Below, one piece after another: positions 26,494-35,918 of a stretch of 64,000 nt of DNA (position 1 is its first letter; the number at the start of each line of letters is the position of its first letter). The DNA lies in contig CAWDEC010000006.1 in the NCBI GenBank assembly GCA_963801255.1, forward strand, positions 310,001 through 374,000. Direction: 5' to 3'. Under the pieces are notes generated by a model, which saw only the letters and a list, made by a program, of their open reading frames with translations, had not been told where the DNA came from and searched no databases. Source of the stretch: JAICXG01 sp963801255 (GTDB lineage Bacteria; Verrucomicrobiota; Verrucomicrobiia; Chthoniobacterales; UBA10450). A program made the position numbers and the translations under genes.

Positions 26494-29370
26494 TTAATCT
26501 CGCCTGCCGCCGAGCAGTTCGCGCAGGACAAACGGTAGGATACCACCGTGCCGGTAGTACTCGACTTCGATCGGAGTATCGATGCGCAATTTTACTGGAA
26601 CTTCCTGCTTCGCCCCACTCGTGCCTTCGATCACGAGAATCAGATTTTGCCCTGGGCGAATCGAATCGGAGAGCCCGGTGACGCTGTATGTTTCCGAACC
26701 ATCCACGCCTAACGACTGCACGCTCGTCCCCTCGAGAAATTGCAACGGCAGCACACCCATGCCGACGAGGTTCGAGCGATGAATGCGTTCAAAGCTGGCC
26801 GCCACCACCGCTCGGACTCCTAATAACCGGGTGCCTTTTGCCGCCCAATCGCGACTTGATCCCGTGCCATATTCCGTGCCTGCGAGAATCACGAGCGGCG
26901 TCTTCGTTTCCGCATACCTCATCGCGGCATCGAAGATGGACATTTGCTCCGCGCTCGGTTGGTGAATCGTGACGCCGCCCTCGGTGCCAGGTAGCATCAG
27001 GTTCTTGATCCGGACGTTGGCAAAAGTCCCGCGGGTCATGACCAGGTCGTTGCCGCGCCGGCTGCCATAGCTATTGAAGTCTTCGGACGCAATTCCACGC
27101 GAAACAAGGTATTGCCCGGCGGGCGATTTCGCCTTAATCGCGCCGGCCGGCGAAATGTGGTCGGTCGTGACCGAATCCCCAAAAATGCCTAACGAGCGCG
27201 CCTCTCGAATGTCTTCGATTTTTCCCACCGCCATCGAGAAATCGGCGAAGAACGGCGGCTCGTGGATGTAGTCACTCGTCTCGTCCCACTGATAAATCTC
27301 GCCAGTGCTCGAGGGAATTTCGTTCCACTTCGGATTTTGATCGGCGAAGTCGCGGTAAAGCTTGCGGAAAACTTCCGGGGTGAGCGCCGACTGCATGACA
27401 TTGCGGATCTCTCCTAACGAGGGCCAGAGATCCTTGAGATAAACGTCACGGCCCTCTTTGTCCTTCGCGAGCGGGTCTGTGGCCAGATCGAGATCGACTC
27501 GTCCGGCAAGGGCAAAGGCAACCACAAGTGGCGGCGACATAAGGAAATTGGCCTTGATGTTTTGATGGACGCGGGCCTCGAAGTTGCGGTTACCGGAGAG
27601 AACGGAGGCCGCGACGAGATCGTGTTCGTTAATCGCTTCCTCGATGCGCGGGTGGAGAGGTCCAGAGTTGCCGATGCAGGTGGTGCAACCGTAACCGACA
27701 ACGTTAAAGCCGAGTTGGTCGAGATATTCTTGCAGGCCAGTCTTGGCAAGATAGTCAGAGACGACACGCGAGCCGGGGGCGAGAGAGGTTTTCACCGCCG
27801 GGTCGATTGTTAGGCCACGCTCAACCGCCTTCTTTGCCAGGAGGCCGGCGGCAAGCATCACGCTCGGGTTACTTGTGTTGGTGCAGCTGGTGATCGCAGC
27901 GATGAGAACGCTGCCGTGGCCAATGCGGGTCTCGCCTTCATGCCGCACGGTGTCGGGTGGCGCGGGCATTTCGTCTATGGGATCGGGTGTTGGACGATTG
28001 GAAATCATTTCCAGCTTGTTGAGCTGATCGCCGGGTTCGATGCCTTGCTCGCGCTGATCAGTGGAAGGCATTTCCTCTTCGTGCGGCATTTTGCCATTTA
28101 GCCTAACGACATATTGCCGGCCGAGATCGCCGTTCGTTTTTCCGTAACCGCCTTCCTTAACCGGTTTTCCGAGAAGCGAGCGGAAGACGGCGCCCAGTTC
28201 CGGCAGATTGATCCGGTCCTGTGGACGTTTCGGTCCGGCAACGCTCGGCTGCACCTCGCGCAAGTCGAGCTCCAGGTCGACGCTGTAATCGATCTCACCT
28301 TTGCGCGGCATGCCGAACATGCTTTGTGCGCGGAAATAATTTTCGAAGGCGACGCAGGTTTCTTCGCGACGCCCGGTCGCGCGGAGATAATTGACCGACT
28401 CAGAGTCGACCGGAAAATAGCCCATCGTGGCACCGTATTCAGGTGACATATTGCCGACCGTGGCGCGATCGGGAAGCGGCAGTGAGGCCGCACCTTCGCC
28501 ATAGAACTCGACAAACTTGCCCACGACCTTTTGCGCGCGCAGCATTTGCGTGATGTGGAGCGCAAGATCCGTCGCGGTGACGCCTTCGCGCAAAGCGCCA
28601 GTCATGTGCACGCCGACCACTTCCGGCGTGAGAAAATAAACGGGTTGGCCGAGCATTCCCGCTTCGGCTTCAATGCCACCGACACCCCAGCCGACGACAC
28701 CGAGCCCGTTAATCATCGTTGTGTGGGAGTCGGTGCCAACAAGCGTGTCAGGATAAAAGAGTTGAGAGCTGGAGGAGTCGAGAGGTTGAGACAGAACGCC
28801 TTTCGCCAGGTATTCCAGGTTTACCTGATGCACAATGCCGATGCCCGGTGGGACCAGACCGAAGGTCTTGAAAGCTTGCTGGCCCCATTTCAGGAATTGG
28901 TATCGCTCGCGGTTGCGCTTGAATTCCATCTCGAGATTAAGCCGAAGAGCTGCCGCCGACCCAAAAAAATCAACCTGCACGGAGTGATCGACCACGAGAT
29001 CGACCGGCACGAGCGGCTCGATGATTTTCGGATCGCCACCCACCTGCTTTACCGCGCTACGCATCGCGGCGAGATCGACCACCAGTGGGACACCGGTAAA
29101 ATCCTGCAAGACAATGCGCGCAACGACGAAAGGAATCTCGGCGTTCGCGGGCGACTTGGCGTTCCAGTTGGCCAGCGTCTCCACGTCCCTCCGCCCAACT
29201 TTTTTGCCATCGCAATTCCTCAAGACCGATTCGAGAACGATGCGGACGCTGACAGGCAAACGAGAGATTTTACCAATGCCCTGTTCTTCAAGGGCGGGAA
29301 GGGAATGAAGAAGACCTTCGCGGCCGTTTCCGGCATCGAACTTTCGCAGGGTATTGAATTCGTTAGGCAT
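26494..29370 (-). CDS. acnA: Aconitate hydratase (AcnA type)
   Basis: A 958-residue TCA-cycle enzyme interconverting citrate and isocitrate, with a [4Fe-4S] cluster. The cluster ligands are visible in TSCTNTSNP and GCTTCIGNSGPL. YPDTLVGTDSHTTMINGLGV and the swivel-domain motif YGTGSSRDWAAKGTRLLGV are diagnostic of the AcnA/IRP branch. It is about 60 residues longer than usual. A hydrophilic Met/Glu/Pro-rich insert precedes the first cluster Cys (about residues 425-480), and a short Ser-rich insert precedes YPDTLVG. The start ATG (29370) shares its base with the stop of the peroxiredoxin gene, so the two are cotranscribed. Several GCCTAACGA words lie in it, one right after the start codon (29360-29368). 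Confidence 0.96.
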   Translation of the reverse strand: MPNEFNTLRKFDAGNGREGLLHSLPALEEQGIGKISRLPVSVRIVLESVLRNCDGKKVGRRDVETLANWNAKSPANAEIPFVVARIVLQDFTGVPLVVDLAAMRSAVKQVGGDPKIIEPLVPVDLVVDHSVQVDFFGSAAALRLNLEMEFKRNRERYQFLKWGQQAFKTFGLVPPGIGIVHQVNLEYLAKGVLSQPLDSSSSQLFYPDTLVGTDSHTTMINGLGVVGWGVGGIEAEAGMLGQPVYFLTPEVVGVHMTGALREGVTATDLALHITQMLRAQKVVGKFVEFYGEGAASLPLPDRATVGNMSPEYGATMGYFPVDSESVNYLRATGRREETCVAFENYFRAQSMFGMPRKGEIDYSVDLELDLREVQPSVAGPKRPQDRINLPELGAVFRSLLGKPVKEGGYGKTNGDLGRQYVVRLNGKMPHEEEMPSTDQREQGIEPGDQLNKLEMISNRPTPDPIDEMPAPPDTVRHEGETRIGHGSVLIAAITSCTNTSNPSVMLAAGLLAKKAVERGLTIDPAVKTSLAPGSRVVSDYLAKTGLQEYLDQLGFNVVGYGCTTCIGNSGPLHPRIEEAINEHDLVAASVLSGNRNFEARVHQNIKANFLMSPPLVVAFALAGRVDLDLATDPLAKDKEGRDVYLKDLWPSLGEIRNVMQSALTPEVFRKLYRDFADQNPKWNEIPSSTGEIYQWDETSDYIHEPPFFADFSMAVGKIEDIREARSLGIFGDSVTTDHISPAGAIKAKSPAGQYLVSRGIASEDFNSYGSRRGNDLVMTRGTFANVRIKNLMLPGTEGGVTIHQPSAEQMSIFDAAMRYAETKTPLVILAGTEYGTGSSRDWAAKGTRLLGVRAVVAASFERIHRSNLVGMGVLPLQFLEGTSVQSLGVDGSETYSVTGLSDSIRPGQNLILVIEGTSGAKQEVPVKLRIDTPIEVEYYRHGGILPFVLRELLGGRRD

Positions 29371-29864
29371 TATTTCAACTCGGCCAGTTTGGCTTTGATC
29401 TTATCGAAATCGGGCAACTGACGCGCGTCATCGTGGACTTCGGCATATTGAACAATCCCGCCGCGATCGATGAGGAAAGCGGCGCGTTTGGCCACGCCGG
29501 CGAAACCCAGATTCAACTGCGGAAGAAATGAGTCGTAGGTCACCCCGTAGTCGTTAGTCACCTTGTGTTCATAGTCACTCAGGAGCGTGACGTTGATTTT
29601 CTCCTTCTGCGCCCAGGCTTCCTGCGCGAAAGGATTGTCGCCGCTGATCCCGTAAACTTCGCAGTTCAAATCGGCATACTCGCGCAGCCCGTTGCCGACC
29701 CCGCACATTTCCTGAGTGCAGGTGCCGGTAAAGGCCATCGGGAAAAAAAGCAGCAGCGTATTCCTGTTGCCAAAATTTTCGCTCAAGCGAATCGGCCGAG
29801 GACCGTCCGGCGTTTTTGTGGGAAGGGTGAAATCAGGTGCTTTGCTGCCAACAGTAAGTGCCAT
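29370..29864 (-). CDS. Peroxiredoxin (AhpE/BCP-like)
   Basis: A 164-residue cytoplasmic thiol peroxidase. The N-terminus reads APDFTLPT, and the active site FFPMAFTGTCTQEMC has peroxidatic Cys near residue 49 with the Thr three residues before it; a second Cys lies four residues on. GISGDNPFAQEAWAQ and FLIDRGGIVQYAEV complete the fold. It reduces hydroperoxides using a thiol donor. The stop TAA overlaps the aconitase ATG (TAATG), so this enzyme is made just before and with an oxidation-sensitive Fe-S enzyme; a protective role is inferred. Confidence 0.9.
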   Translation of the reverse strand: MALTVGSKAPDFTLPTKTPDGPRPIRLSENFGNRNTLLLFFPMAFTGTCTQEMCGVGNGLREYADLNCEVYGISGDNPFAQEAWAQKEKINVTLLSDYEHKVTNDYGVTYDSFLPQLNLGFAGVAKRAAFLIDRGGIVQYAEVHDDARQLPDFDKIKAKLAELK

Positions 29865-29977
29865 AGGTAATTGCTCCGCTTCGGTTGTACGCAGGCGGAG
29901 ATTGCACTATAGAAACAGCCCGAGCGGGGTCAAAGCAATTGCCGCGGCGCCGAACGGGGAGAAAAAGCCGCCGCTCG

Positions 29978-30685
29978 TTAGGCGCTGTGACCGGAAAGAG
30001 CGACCAACGTCGAGACTGGCTTCTGTTTGCGGTTCGATTTCTCGACTGTCTTTATTGCTGGACCGGTCGATTTTCCGTTAGGCGCCTGAGCAGTAAAGAC
30101 CGCCTGGCCCGGATTCCCTTTGAACTTCGGCAGCTTGGGCAGGGAATCGGGAGTGATGCAGACGAGCTGGCCGATCTGGAGCTGCGAGTAAACCTCGGTC
30201 ACATCCTTCGAGCACATGCGCACACAACCGTAGCTGGCCGGTTTTCCTATCGCTCTTTCCTCGGGCGTGCCGTGGATATAGATGCCTCGATTGTAAGCGT
30301 TCGCGTTTTCCCTCTGAAGACCACGCAACCAGATGATGCGAGTGACGATCGGATCGCGACCCGGGGCATTGGGTCGCAGAATTTCACCGGTGAATCGGCG
30401 ATTGTGGAAGACGGCGCCAGTCGGCGCATGGTCGCCAATTTTTTGCGCGACCTGAAGCCAGCCTAACGGCGTCGTCATGCTGCCCCAACGATCGCCGATG
30501 CCGAATCTCGAGGTGGAGATGGGATAGACGCCGGCGCGTTGGCCATTCTCAACCACCATCAGTTTCTGGTCGCGAACACTAATGATGATGCGCGCAGGCA
30601 GAGGCGCGCTTTCCGCACCGCTAGCCTGACTAACGACAGTAGAGGCGAGGAAGACTACTGCAAAAAAGCAACTACGAAAAAACAT
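29978..30685 (-). CDS. L,D-transpeptidase (YkuD), second copy
   Basis: A 235-residue exported peptidoglycan enzyme. It has a signal peptide (about 1-23), then the YkuD domain with IIISVRDQKLMVVENGQ, the catalytic HGT and PASYGCVRM with nucleophile Cys154, and a Pro/Lys-rich C-terminal tail after about residue 185. It lacks the PG-binding and LysM-like parts of the other L,D-transpeptidase at 16795, so it may act on different muropeptides or attach proteins. ATG 30685 has no obvious ribosome binding site. The divergent layout of neighbours suggests it is a single gene. Confidence 0.88.
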   Translation of the reverse strand: MFFRSCFFAVVFLASTVVSQASGAESAPLPARIIISVRDQKLMVVENGQRAGVYPISTSRFGIGDRWGSMTTPLGWLQVAQKIGDHAPTGAVFHNRRFTGEILRPNAPGRDPIVTRIIWLRGLQRENANAYNRGIYIHGTPEERAIGKPASYGCVRMCSKDVTEVYSQLQIGQLVCITPDSLPKLPKFKGNPGQAVFTAQAPNGKSTGPAIKTVEKSNRKQKPVSTLVALSGHSA

Positions 30686-30718
30686 TGGCGTGTCGTTTAC
30701 AGGATGAGTCCGCTTTTG

Positions 30719-32221
30719 TCACGCAGGAAATGCAATTTCGCGCGCAGCGGGAAGATGAAAGCGCGGCCACCATTGGGCGAGCGAGCAAAGCGCGACGTAA
30801 AGAAATCCGCCTTGGAACATGAGCAGAAATGGCAAGCTGAAATATTGTCCGTGAGTCAGTGCGTACCAGACGAAGTAGCTAAAGTAAATCGCGAAAGCCA
30901 CCTCGACGAGCGGAAGGAACGACTTGAGCGGCATGTAACGGCACGATCGCCAGTTCTGCGATTTTTTCTCGATGCCATACTTGGGAGTGCGTTTGAATTC
31001 TGACTGATGATTGAAGACCGCCTCGAGCACCGCGCGCGAATTGTTGATGGAAAGTCCAACCCCAAGCGCGATCAACGCCGGCAAGAGAAGTATTTCGCGC
31101 ATCCAGGTGCGAGGATGCAGCTCCCGCTGTGCGCAGATGTAGAAGACGGCGACGGAAAGGGAGGCGGCGAGAAAAATCGGAACGTCGAGGAGGAACATCC
31201 GCATCCAGCTCGATTGCGGTCCGCCGGTAGTTGGGTGAAGCAGGACGCAAAGACAGGCGAGCAACAGGTAGGCGAAGTTGGATGTGAGGTGCCCGGTCGC
31301 TTCGACTTTGATCGCCAACGGCAACCTGCTGCGCCAAATCCGCGGCAGCAATTTCTTGCAGGTTTGGATCGAGCCCTTGGTCCAGCGATGCTGCTGTGAT
31401 TTGAATCCATTCATGTCAACCGGCAATTCCGCAGGCGTGACGACGTCGTTAAGGAAGACGAAGCGCCAACCTTCCAGCTGCGCGCGATAACTGAGGTCGA
31501 GATCCTCGGTAAGGGTGTCATGCTGCCAGCCACCCGACTGTTCGATGCAGATTTTGCGCCAAAGACCGGCCGTGCCGTTGAAATTGAAAAAGCGACCGCT
31601 GCGGCTGCGCGCGACCTGTTCGAGGAGGAGGTGACCATCGAGGAACATCGCCTGTACCCGGGTGAGCAATGAATACCCACGGTTGAGATGACCCCAGCGT
31701 GTCTGGATCATTCCGACTTTCGGGTCGGTAAAAAAATGCACCGTCGAGTTAAGCAGTTGTGGCTGCGGTACGAAGTCGGCGTCGAGAATGCACACGAATT
31801 CTCCCCGAGCCGTCGCCAGACCGGCCTCGAGCGCGCCCGCCTTGTAGCCGGTGCGGTCGGTTCGCTGAATGAGATCGACATCAAATCCACGTGCAATAAG
31901 GCGTTGCACGCAGGAAGTCGTTAGGTCGCGGGTCTCGTCGGTTGAATCGTCAAGCACCTGGATCTGCATTCGCTCGCGCGGATAGTCCAACTCGCTCACC
32001 GCCTTCAAGAGCCGTTCGACGACATAAATCTCGTTGAAGATCGGCAGCTGGATCGTGATGATCGGCAGTTTCTTAAAGTAAGATAGCGGCCGCGGAGCAC
32101 GTTTCCGGTTCTTCAGGAAGAGATAGATAATGAAATAGCGATGAATCCCGTAAGCAGAAAGCCCCAGCAGGACGCTGAGGTAACAAAACGTCCAGATCAC
32201 GTCGACTAGGTTTGCTCCCAT
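30719..32221 (-). CDS. Processive family-2 glycosyltransferase (cellulose synthase-like)
   Basis: A 500-residue membrane enzyme. Helix 1 (about 8-30) precedes a cytoplasmic GT-A domain with VLDDSTDET, DADF, a TEDLDLSYR motif giving the catalytic Asp, and QQHRW (the QxxRW of processive beta-glycan synthases). Four or more helices follow (about 310-500). The pattern fits CslA/mannan- or glucan-synthase-like enzymes that polymerise and extrude a beta-linked polysaccharide. No PilZ domain or cellulose-operon partners are present nearby. It is divergent from the hybrid histidine kinase gene, so the kinase might control it (inference). Confidence 0.88.
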   Translation of the reverse strand: MGANLVDVIWTFCYLSVLLGLSAYGIHRYFIIYLFLKNRKRAPRPLSYFKKLPIITIQLPIFNEIYVVERLLKAVSELDYPRERMQIQVLDDSTDETRDLTTSCVQRLIARGFDVDLIQRTDRTGYKAGALEAGLATARGEFVCILDADFVPQPQLLNSTVHFFTDPKVGMIQTRWGHLNRGYSLLTRVQAMFLDGHLLLEQVARSRSGRFFNFNGTAGLWRKICIEQSGGWQHDTLTEDLDLSYRAQLEGWRFVFLNDVVTPAELPVDMNGFKSQQHRWTKGSIQTCKKLLPRIWRSRLPLAIKVEATGHLTSNFAYLLLACLCVLLHPTTGGPQSSWMRMFLLDVPIFLAASLSVAVFYICAQRELHPRTWMREILLLPALIALGVGLSINNSRAVLEAVFNHQSEFKRTPKYGIEKKSQNWRSCRYMPLKSFLPLVEVAFAIYFSYFVWYALTHGQYFSLPFLLMFQGGFLYVALCSLAQWWPRFHLPAAREIAFPA

Positions 32222-32547
32222 ATGAATGCCACGCCGTATCGCCCGTCAAGGCGCACGGAAGGCGACATGATGCCGCCTCCGCGAATGGCGTCAAATCAAA
32301 ATCTCAGCCAAACCGTGCTGGGAAAACGTACGTCGGCATGGAGTTGGCGGGGACCTTAATCCGCGAATTCGAACGCGCGAGGCAAGCATTCGATCGTGGT
32401 CGTTCGATTTTATCATGCGAAGGGGAATTGCTCCTGGCGGTAACCGCTGGAATGGTTGGCGCTACGGTAATCCCAGCGGACCCCCGATTCGCCGGTTGCG
32501 CAGGGGACAAAGCAGCCGAAGACTGAGCGGGCAGTCCGATCGAAATC
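32222..32547. other. Intergenic region between divergent GT2 and histidine kinase genes
   Basis: A region of 326 bp with no gene I can support. Open frames on both strands lack family motifs and ribosome binding sites. It must hold the promoters of the two divergent genes; an AT-rich patch (TTCGATTTTATCATG, about 32404-32418) is the best promoter area. No clear palindrome or terminator was seen. Confidence 0.5.
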
Positions 32548-35031
32548 GTGCAAGAGCAAGACAAACTTCGGAGTCGACCAAGAGGGCGCTTCCAAAGTCT
32601 CAACGTCGTTATCAGCATCCTGATCGCCGGCTGGGTGCCGGTGATTTTCATGCTCATGGTTTCCTACACGATCTTGAGCAACACCTTGGAATCAAAAATC
32701 CTGCGTGACCGACAGACCTTTGTGCAACTGATCGCGCACCTGGTGGGTGACGACCTCGGTCGCTCCTCGGCGATCGTGGATTATTACCAGACGTATCCGC
32801 CAGTCGCGAATATCTTTAGCGCGCGCTATCCCGATCTCGCGGCGAAAGGATGGCTACAGGAAACGTATTATTCCCACCCCCGGATTGACGGGATGTTTCT
32901 CACCACAGCGGATGGGCGTCTGATCGCTTCGTTGCCGGACGATCCAACAATGACGCTCCGCAACGATATTGCAAAGATCTGGCTCGGGGGTGCCCGCGAC
33001 GTGACCAAGAACGCCTACGTCTCTCCAGTTCATCCGCGGCCTTCTGATGGCCGAATCGCGACGGATATCGCCAGCCCGGTGCACGGACCCGATGGGCGCA
33101 CGATCGGTTTTGTGGGCGTCTCTATCCTGGTGGAACGGATCGGACGCCGTCTCTCGCTTATCGATTTCGCGGATCAGGCGCAATGTCAGATCGTTGACCA
33201 AAACGGCACCGCGCTCTTCGGCGACGATTTCAAACCGAGCACCGGGATGGTCTCGCCTCAGATTCAATCGCTTATCAGGCGCATGCACGCCGACAAGAGC
33301 GGCCACATCGAAGAGAACGGCGTGATCTATTCCTCGGCCCCGGTCGAATCGACCGGTTGGACGACCATCGTGAAGCAACCTAGAGCGGTCGCTTATCGCC
33401 CAGTGCACGACTTGCTCGAAAAAATGACCGTGCTCGCGACGTGGCTCATTGTCGGAACAGGCATCATCGCCTGGCTGGCGGGCAAGTTTTACCGCCGCCA
33501 AAGTGAAGCAGCGGCACGCATCGAACGTGAGGTCACGTTTAACGACAAAATTCTTGCCAACATGCCGAGCGGGATCGCGCTGGTTGATTCAGAGACGCGA
33601 CGTTTCCTACAAGCTAACGAAGCCTTTGGCCAAATGGCGCGACGCTTCGGAAATCTGCCTCCGGAAAAAGAAGTGCGCGAAGCGACTTATCAAGAAGTAA
33701 ACATCGCACCGGCCGATGCAATCGAGAAAGTTCTGTCGTTTGGCACGCCCTTCCAGCTCATCGAGCAGCCACTGGTGGATCGTTCCGGCGGAACGAATTT
33801 TGTGAATGTGAACTTGCTTCGCCTCCAGGATTCGAAGCAGAACGTGCAAGGCGTGCTTTATCTCGTGGAAGACAAGACACGTGATGTGCGTTTGCGTCAG
33901 GAATTGATCTCGGCCAACGCGGCCAAGGATCAATTTCTCGCGCTGCTCTCACATGAATTGCGCAACCCGCTTTCGCCCGTCATCGCAATGGTGGGCGAGT
34001 TGGAAGCGCGCGCTTCGGAAAGCGCTGACCTCCGTCAGCCGCTCGAAGTGATCCGGCGCAACGTCGAATTGGAGGCCCGACTGATCGATGACCTGCTCGA
34101 CGTGACACGCATCGCGAAAGGCAAGCTACAACTCAGCTTTGAAGTCACGTCCATCCACGAAACCTTGCGGCGCGCCTATGAGATTTGTCGCGAAGATATC
34201 CGGAAAAAGAATCTTGCCTTCGAGTTTCGCCTGGACGCCGAGAAAGACTACGTCAGCGGTGACCCGGCACGATTGCAGCAGGTCTTTTGGAACCTGATCA
34301 AGAACGGCGTCAAGTTCAGCTCCGACGGCGGCAAGATCGTGGTCGAAACGGAAAATCTCAGGGATGAGCGGATTGCGATTCGCGTGGTCGACTCCGGCAT
34401 TGGCATCGCCCCCGCGAAGATCGACAAAGTTTTCAACGCCTTTGAGCAAGGACAAAGCTCAATTACGAGAAAGTTTGGCGGGCTTGGGCTTGGCCTGGCG
34501 ATCTCAAAGGCCATGGTGAAGGCTCATGGTGGAACAATCACAGTCGAGAGCGCAGGAGTGAGCCAAGGCTCGACCTTTAGCGTCGTCCTTAATACCGTTC
34601 CTGCGCCGGCTGATGTGCAATCCACCAAGCCCGCAATCTTGCCCAAGGACGGCCAAGGAAAAAGGGCTGCCCGTAAAGGCCATCTTCTCGTGGTGGACGA
34701 TCATCATGACACCTGCATCGGAATGAAGATGCTGCTCGAGCGCCGCGGTTATCAGATTACGCTCGCGCACACCGTGGATCAGGCCCTCGAAAAAGCGGAG
34801 GCCGAGAAGTTTGATCTCTTAATCAGCGATATCGGCTTGCCCGACCGGAGCGGTTACGAGCTGATGCAGGAGCTGCGAGCCAGGAGCAAGTTGCGCGGGA
34901 TCGCCATGAGTGGTTTTGGGATGGAGAACGACATTTTGAAAGCGCGCGCCGCAGGTTTTTCTGAGCATCTGACGAAGCCGATCAATTTCGACCGGCTGGA
35001 CGAAGCAATCCGCAGCCTCCTCGTAGATTAA
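32548..35031 (+). CDS. Hybrid sensor histidine kinase (dCache-PAS-HisKA-HATPase-REC)
   Basis: An 827-residue membrane sensor. Helices at about 20-43 and 292-315 enclose a periplasmic dCache-like domain. A PAS domain follows (about 335-435), then HisKA with LLSHELRNP (phospho-acceptor His469), HATPase_c (NLIKNGVKFS, DSGIGI, GGLGLGLAIS) and a C-terminal receiver with VVDDHHD and LLISDIGLPD (Asp761), Lys in LTKP. The start is GTG 32548, the first possible codon after an in-frame stop. No DNA-binding output is fused and no separate response regulator is adjacent, so the phosphate is probably passed to a distant partner. The ligand is unknown. Confidence 0.9.
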   Translation: MQEQDKLRSRPRGRFQSLNVVISILIAGWVPVIFMLMVSYTILSNTLESKILRDRQTFVQLIAHLVGDDLGRSSAIVDYYQTYPPVANIFSARYPDLAAKGWLQETYYSHPRIDGMFLTTADGRLIASLPDDPTMTLRNDIAKIWLGGARDVTKNAYVSPVHPRPSDGRIATDIASPVHGPDGRTIGFVGVSILVERIGRRLSLIDFADQAQCQIVDQNGTALFGDDFKPSTGMVSPQIQSLIRRMHADKSGHIEENGVIYSSAPVESTGWTTIVKQPRAVAYRPVHDLLEKMTVLATWLIVGTGIIAWLAGKFYRRQSEAAARIEREVTFNDKILANMPSGIALVDSETRRFLQANEAFGQMARRFGNLPPEKEVREATYQEVNIAPADAIEKVLSFGTPFQLIEQPLVDRSGGTNFVNVNLLRLQDSKQNVQGVLYLVEDKTRDVRLRQELISANAAKDQFLALLSHELRNPLSPVIAMVGELEARASESADLRQPLEVIRRNVELEARLIDDLLDVTRIAKGKLQLSFEVTSIHETLRRAYEICREDIRKKNLAFEFRLDAEKDYVSGDPARLQQVFWNLIKNGVKFSSDGGKIVVETENLRDERIAIRVVDSGIGIAPAKIDKVFNAFEQGQSSITRKFGGLGLGLAISKAMVKAHGGTITVESAGVSQGSTFSVVLNTVPAPADVQSTKPAILPKDGQGKRAARKGHLLVVDDHHDTCIGMKMLLERRGYQITLAHTVDQALEKAEAEKFDLLISDIGLPDRSGYELMQELRARSKLRGIAMSGFGMENDILKARAAGFSEHLTKPINFDRLDEAIRSLLVD

Positions 35032-35058
35032 CGGATTCGCCTAACGAAAGAGCGATCT

Positions 35059-35637
35059 TTAGGCTTTCGGCAGCCGGGCATCCACCAGTCCACAAATCAC
35101 ATGCAGCATGAATTTGTGCGCTTCCTGAATGCGCGCCGTCGAATCGCTTCGCACGAGCAGCTCAATCTCCGCCAAGCCCCTGGCCGAGCCACCGTTTCGC
35201 CCTAGTAATGCCAGCGTAGTTAGACCGCGGGCCTTTCCTTCTTCCAGTGCGCGCAGGATGTTTTTGGAATTGCCGCTGGTTGTAATGGTGACCAGTACGT
35301 CGCCCTTTTGCCCCAAGCCGGCAACCTGTCGGGCAAAGACCTCATCGTAGCCGTAGTCGTTTCCGATCGCGCTCATAAGACTGCCGCCCTGCGCAAGATT
35401 GAGCGCGGGATATGGCCGCCGATCAGTGAGAAAGCGACAACCAAACTCGGCCGAGAAATCCGCCCCGTCGGCCGCGCTTCCGCCGTTGCCGCAGACGAGC
35501 AATTTTCGACCGGCGCAGAGGCATTCCACCATCGCGTCCACCGCCCGGCTCATTGGCTCGGCCAGCTCGTGCAGCGATTCAAGGGTGCCGCAAGCGGCGC
35601 GGATCGATTCGTCTAAATGTTGCGTAATGTCTCCCAT
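35059..35637 (-). CDS. gmhA: Phosphoheptose isomerase
   Basis: A 192-residue SIS-domain enzyme that converts sedoheptulose 7-phosphate to D-glycero-D-manno-heptose 7-phosphate, the first step of heptose synthesis. It shows LLVCGNGGSAADGADFSAEFGCRF, a GDVLVTITTSGNSKNI phosphate-binding segment, and the C-terminal QEAHKFMLHVICGLVD helix. ATG 35637 was chosen because GGAG lies 8 nt before it; the frame stays open further upstream but is not conserved. hddA (38594) and hddC (58281) supply later steps of the GDP-heptose branch; gmhB is not in the window. Confidence 0.92.
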   Translation of the reverse strand: MGDITQHLDESIRAACGTLESLHELAEPMSRAVDAMVECLCAGRKLLVCGNGGSAADGADFSAEFGCRFLTDRRPYPALNLAQGGSLMSAIGNDYGYDEVFARQVAGLGQKGDVLVTITTSGNSKNILRALEEGKARGLTTLALLGRNGGSARGLAEIELLVRSDSTARIQEAHKFMLHVICGLVDARLPKA

Positions 35638-35798
35638 GGCGATTCTCCAAGAGTTCTGGGGAGCTGGCGCAGCCGATACAACCGGGCGGCCAGACGCGCA
35701 ACCAATTCCTAATTGAATCCCCGGATTCAAATACAAACGAGAGGCGAATGTTTGCTTGATCAGACGACCATTTGGGACTTATCTCCGTCTGAAAGGGA

Positions 35799-35819
35799 GG
35801 CGCGTCCGCGCCAGTTTTT
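35799..35819 (+). terminator. Candidate hairpin plus T-tract in the leader of the glycan operon
   Basis: GGCGC (35799-35803), loop GTCC and GCGCC (35808-35812) are followed by AG and five T residues (35815-35819). On the plus strand this has the form of a short intrinsic terminator. No plus-strand gene ends just upstream, so if transcription starts before it the element would act as an attenuator for the glycosyltransferase operon at 35919. The stem is only 5 bp, so the call is tentative. Confidence 0.35.
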
Positions 35820-35834
35820 CAAGGATTTCAGTCT

Positions 35835-35873
35835 GCCGTCATTCCGACGGCGATAAGAATTCTGTATACAGAA
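35835..35873. promoter_or_regulatory. Inverted repeat and perfect 14-bp palindrome upstream of the glycan operon
   Basis: GCCGTC-ATTCC-GACGGC (35835-35851) is a 6-bp inverted repeat. Nine bases further, TTCTGTATACAGAA (35860-35873) is a perfect 14-bp palindrome. Its distance of 45 bp to the ATG at 35919 suits an operator over or near a promoter. It resembles a shortened LexA box but the CTG/CAG spacing (4) is wrong for LexA (10). The binding protein is unknown. Confidence 0.45.
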
Positions 35874-35918
35874 AACCCAAAAGTTCATAGTCTCTAAAGC
35901 TCCTATCATCGAAAATTC

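Noticed and set aside
32222..32547. Open frames of about 100 codons on both strands in the divergent gap.
   Set aside because: No ribosome binding site, no recognisable motif, and frames overlap each other; treated as noncoding.
35860..35873. TTCTGTATACAGAA as a LexA (SOS) box.
   Set aside because: CTG and CAG are 4 bp apart instead of 10, and the downstream genes are glycan enzymes, not SOS genes.
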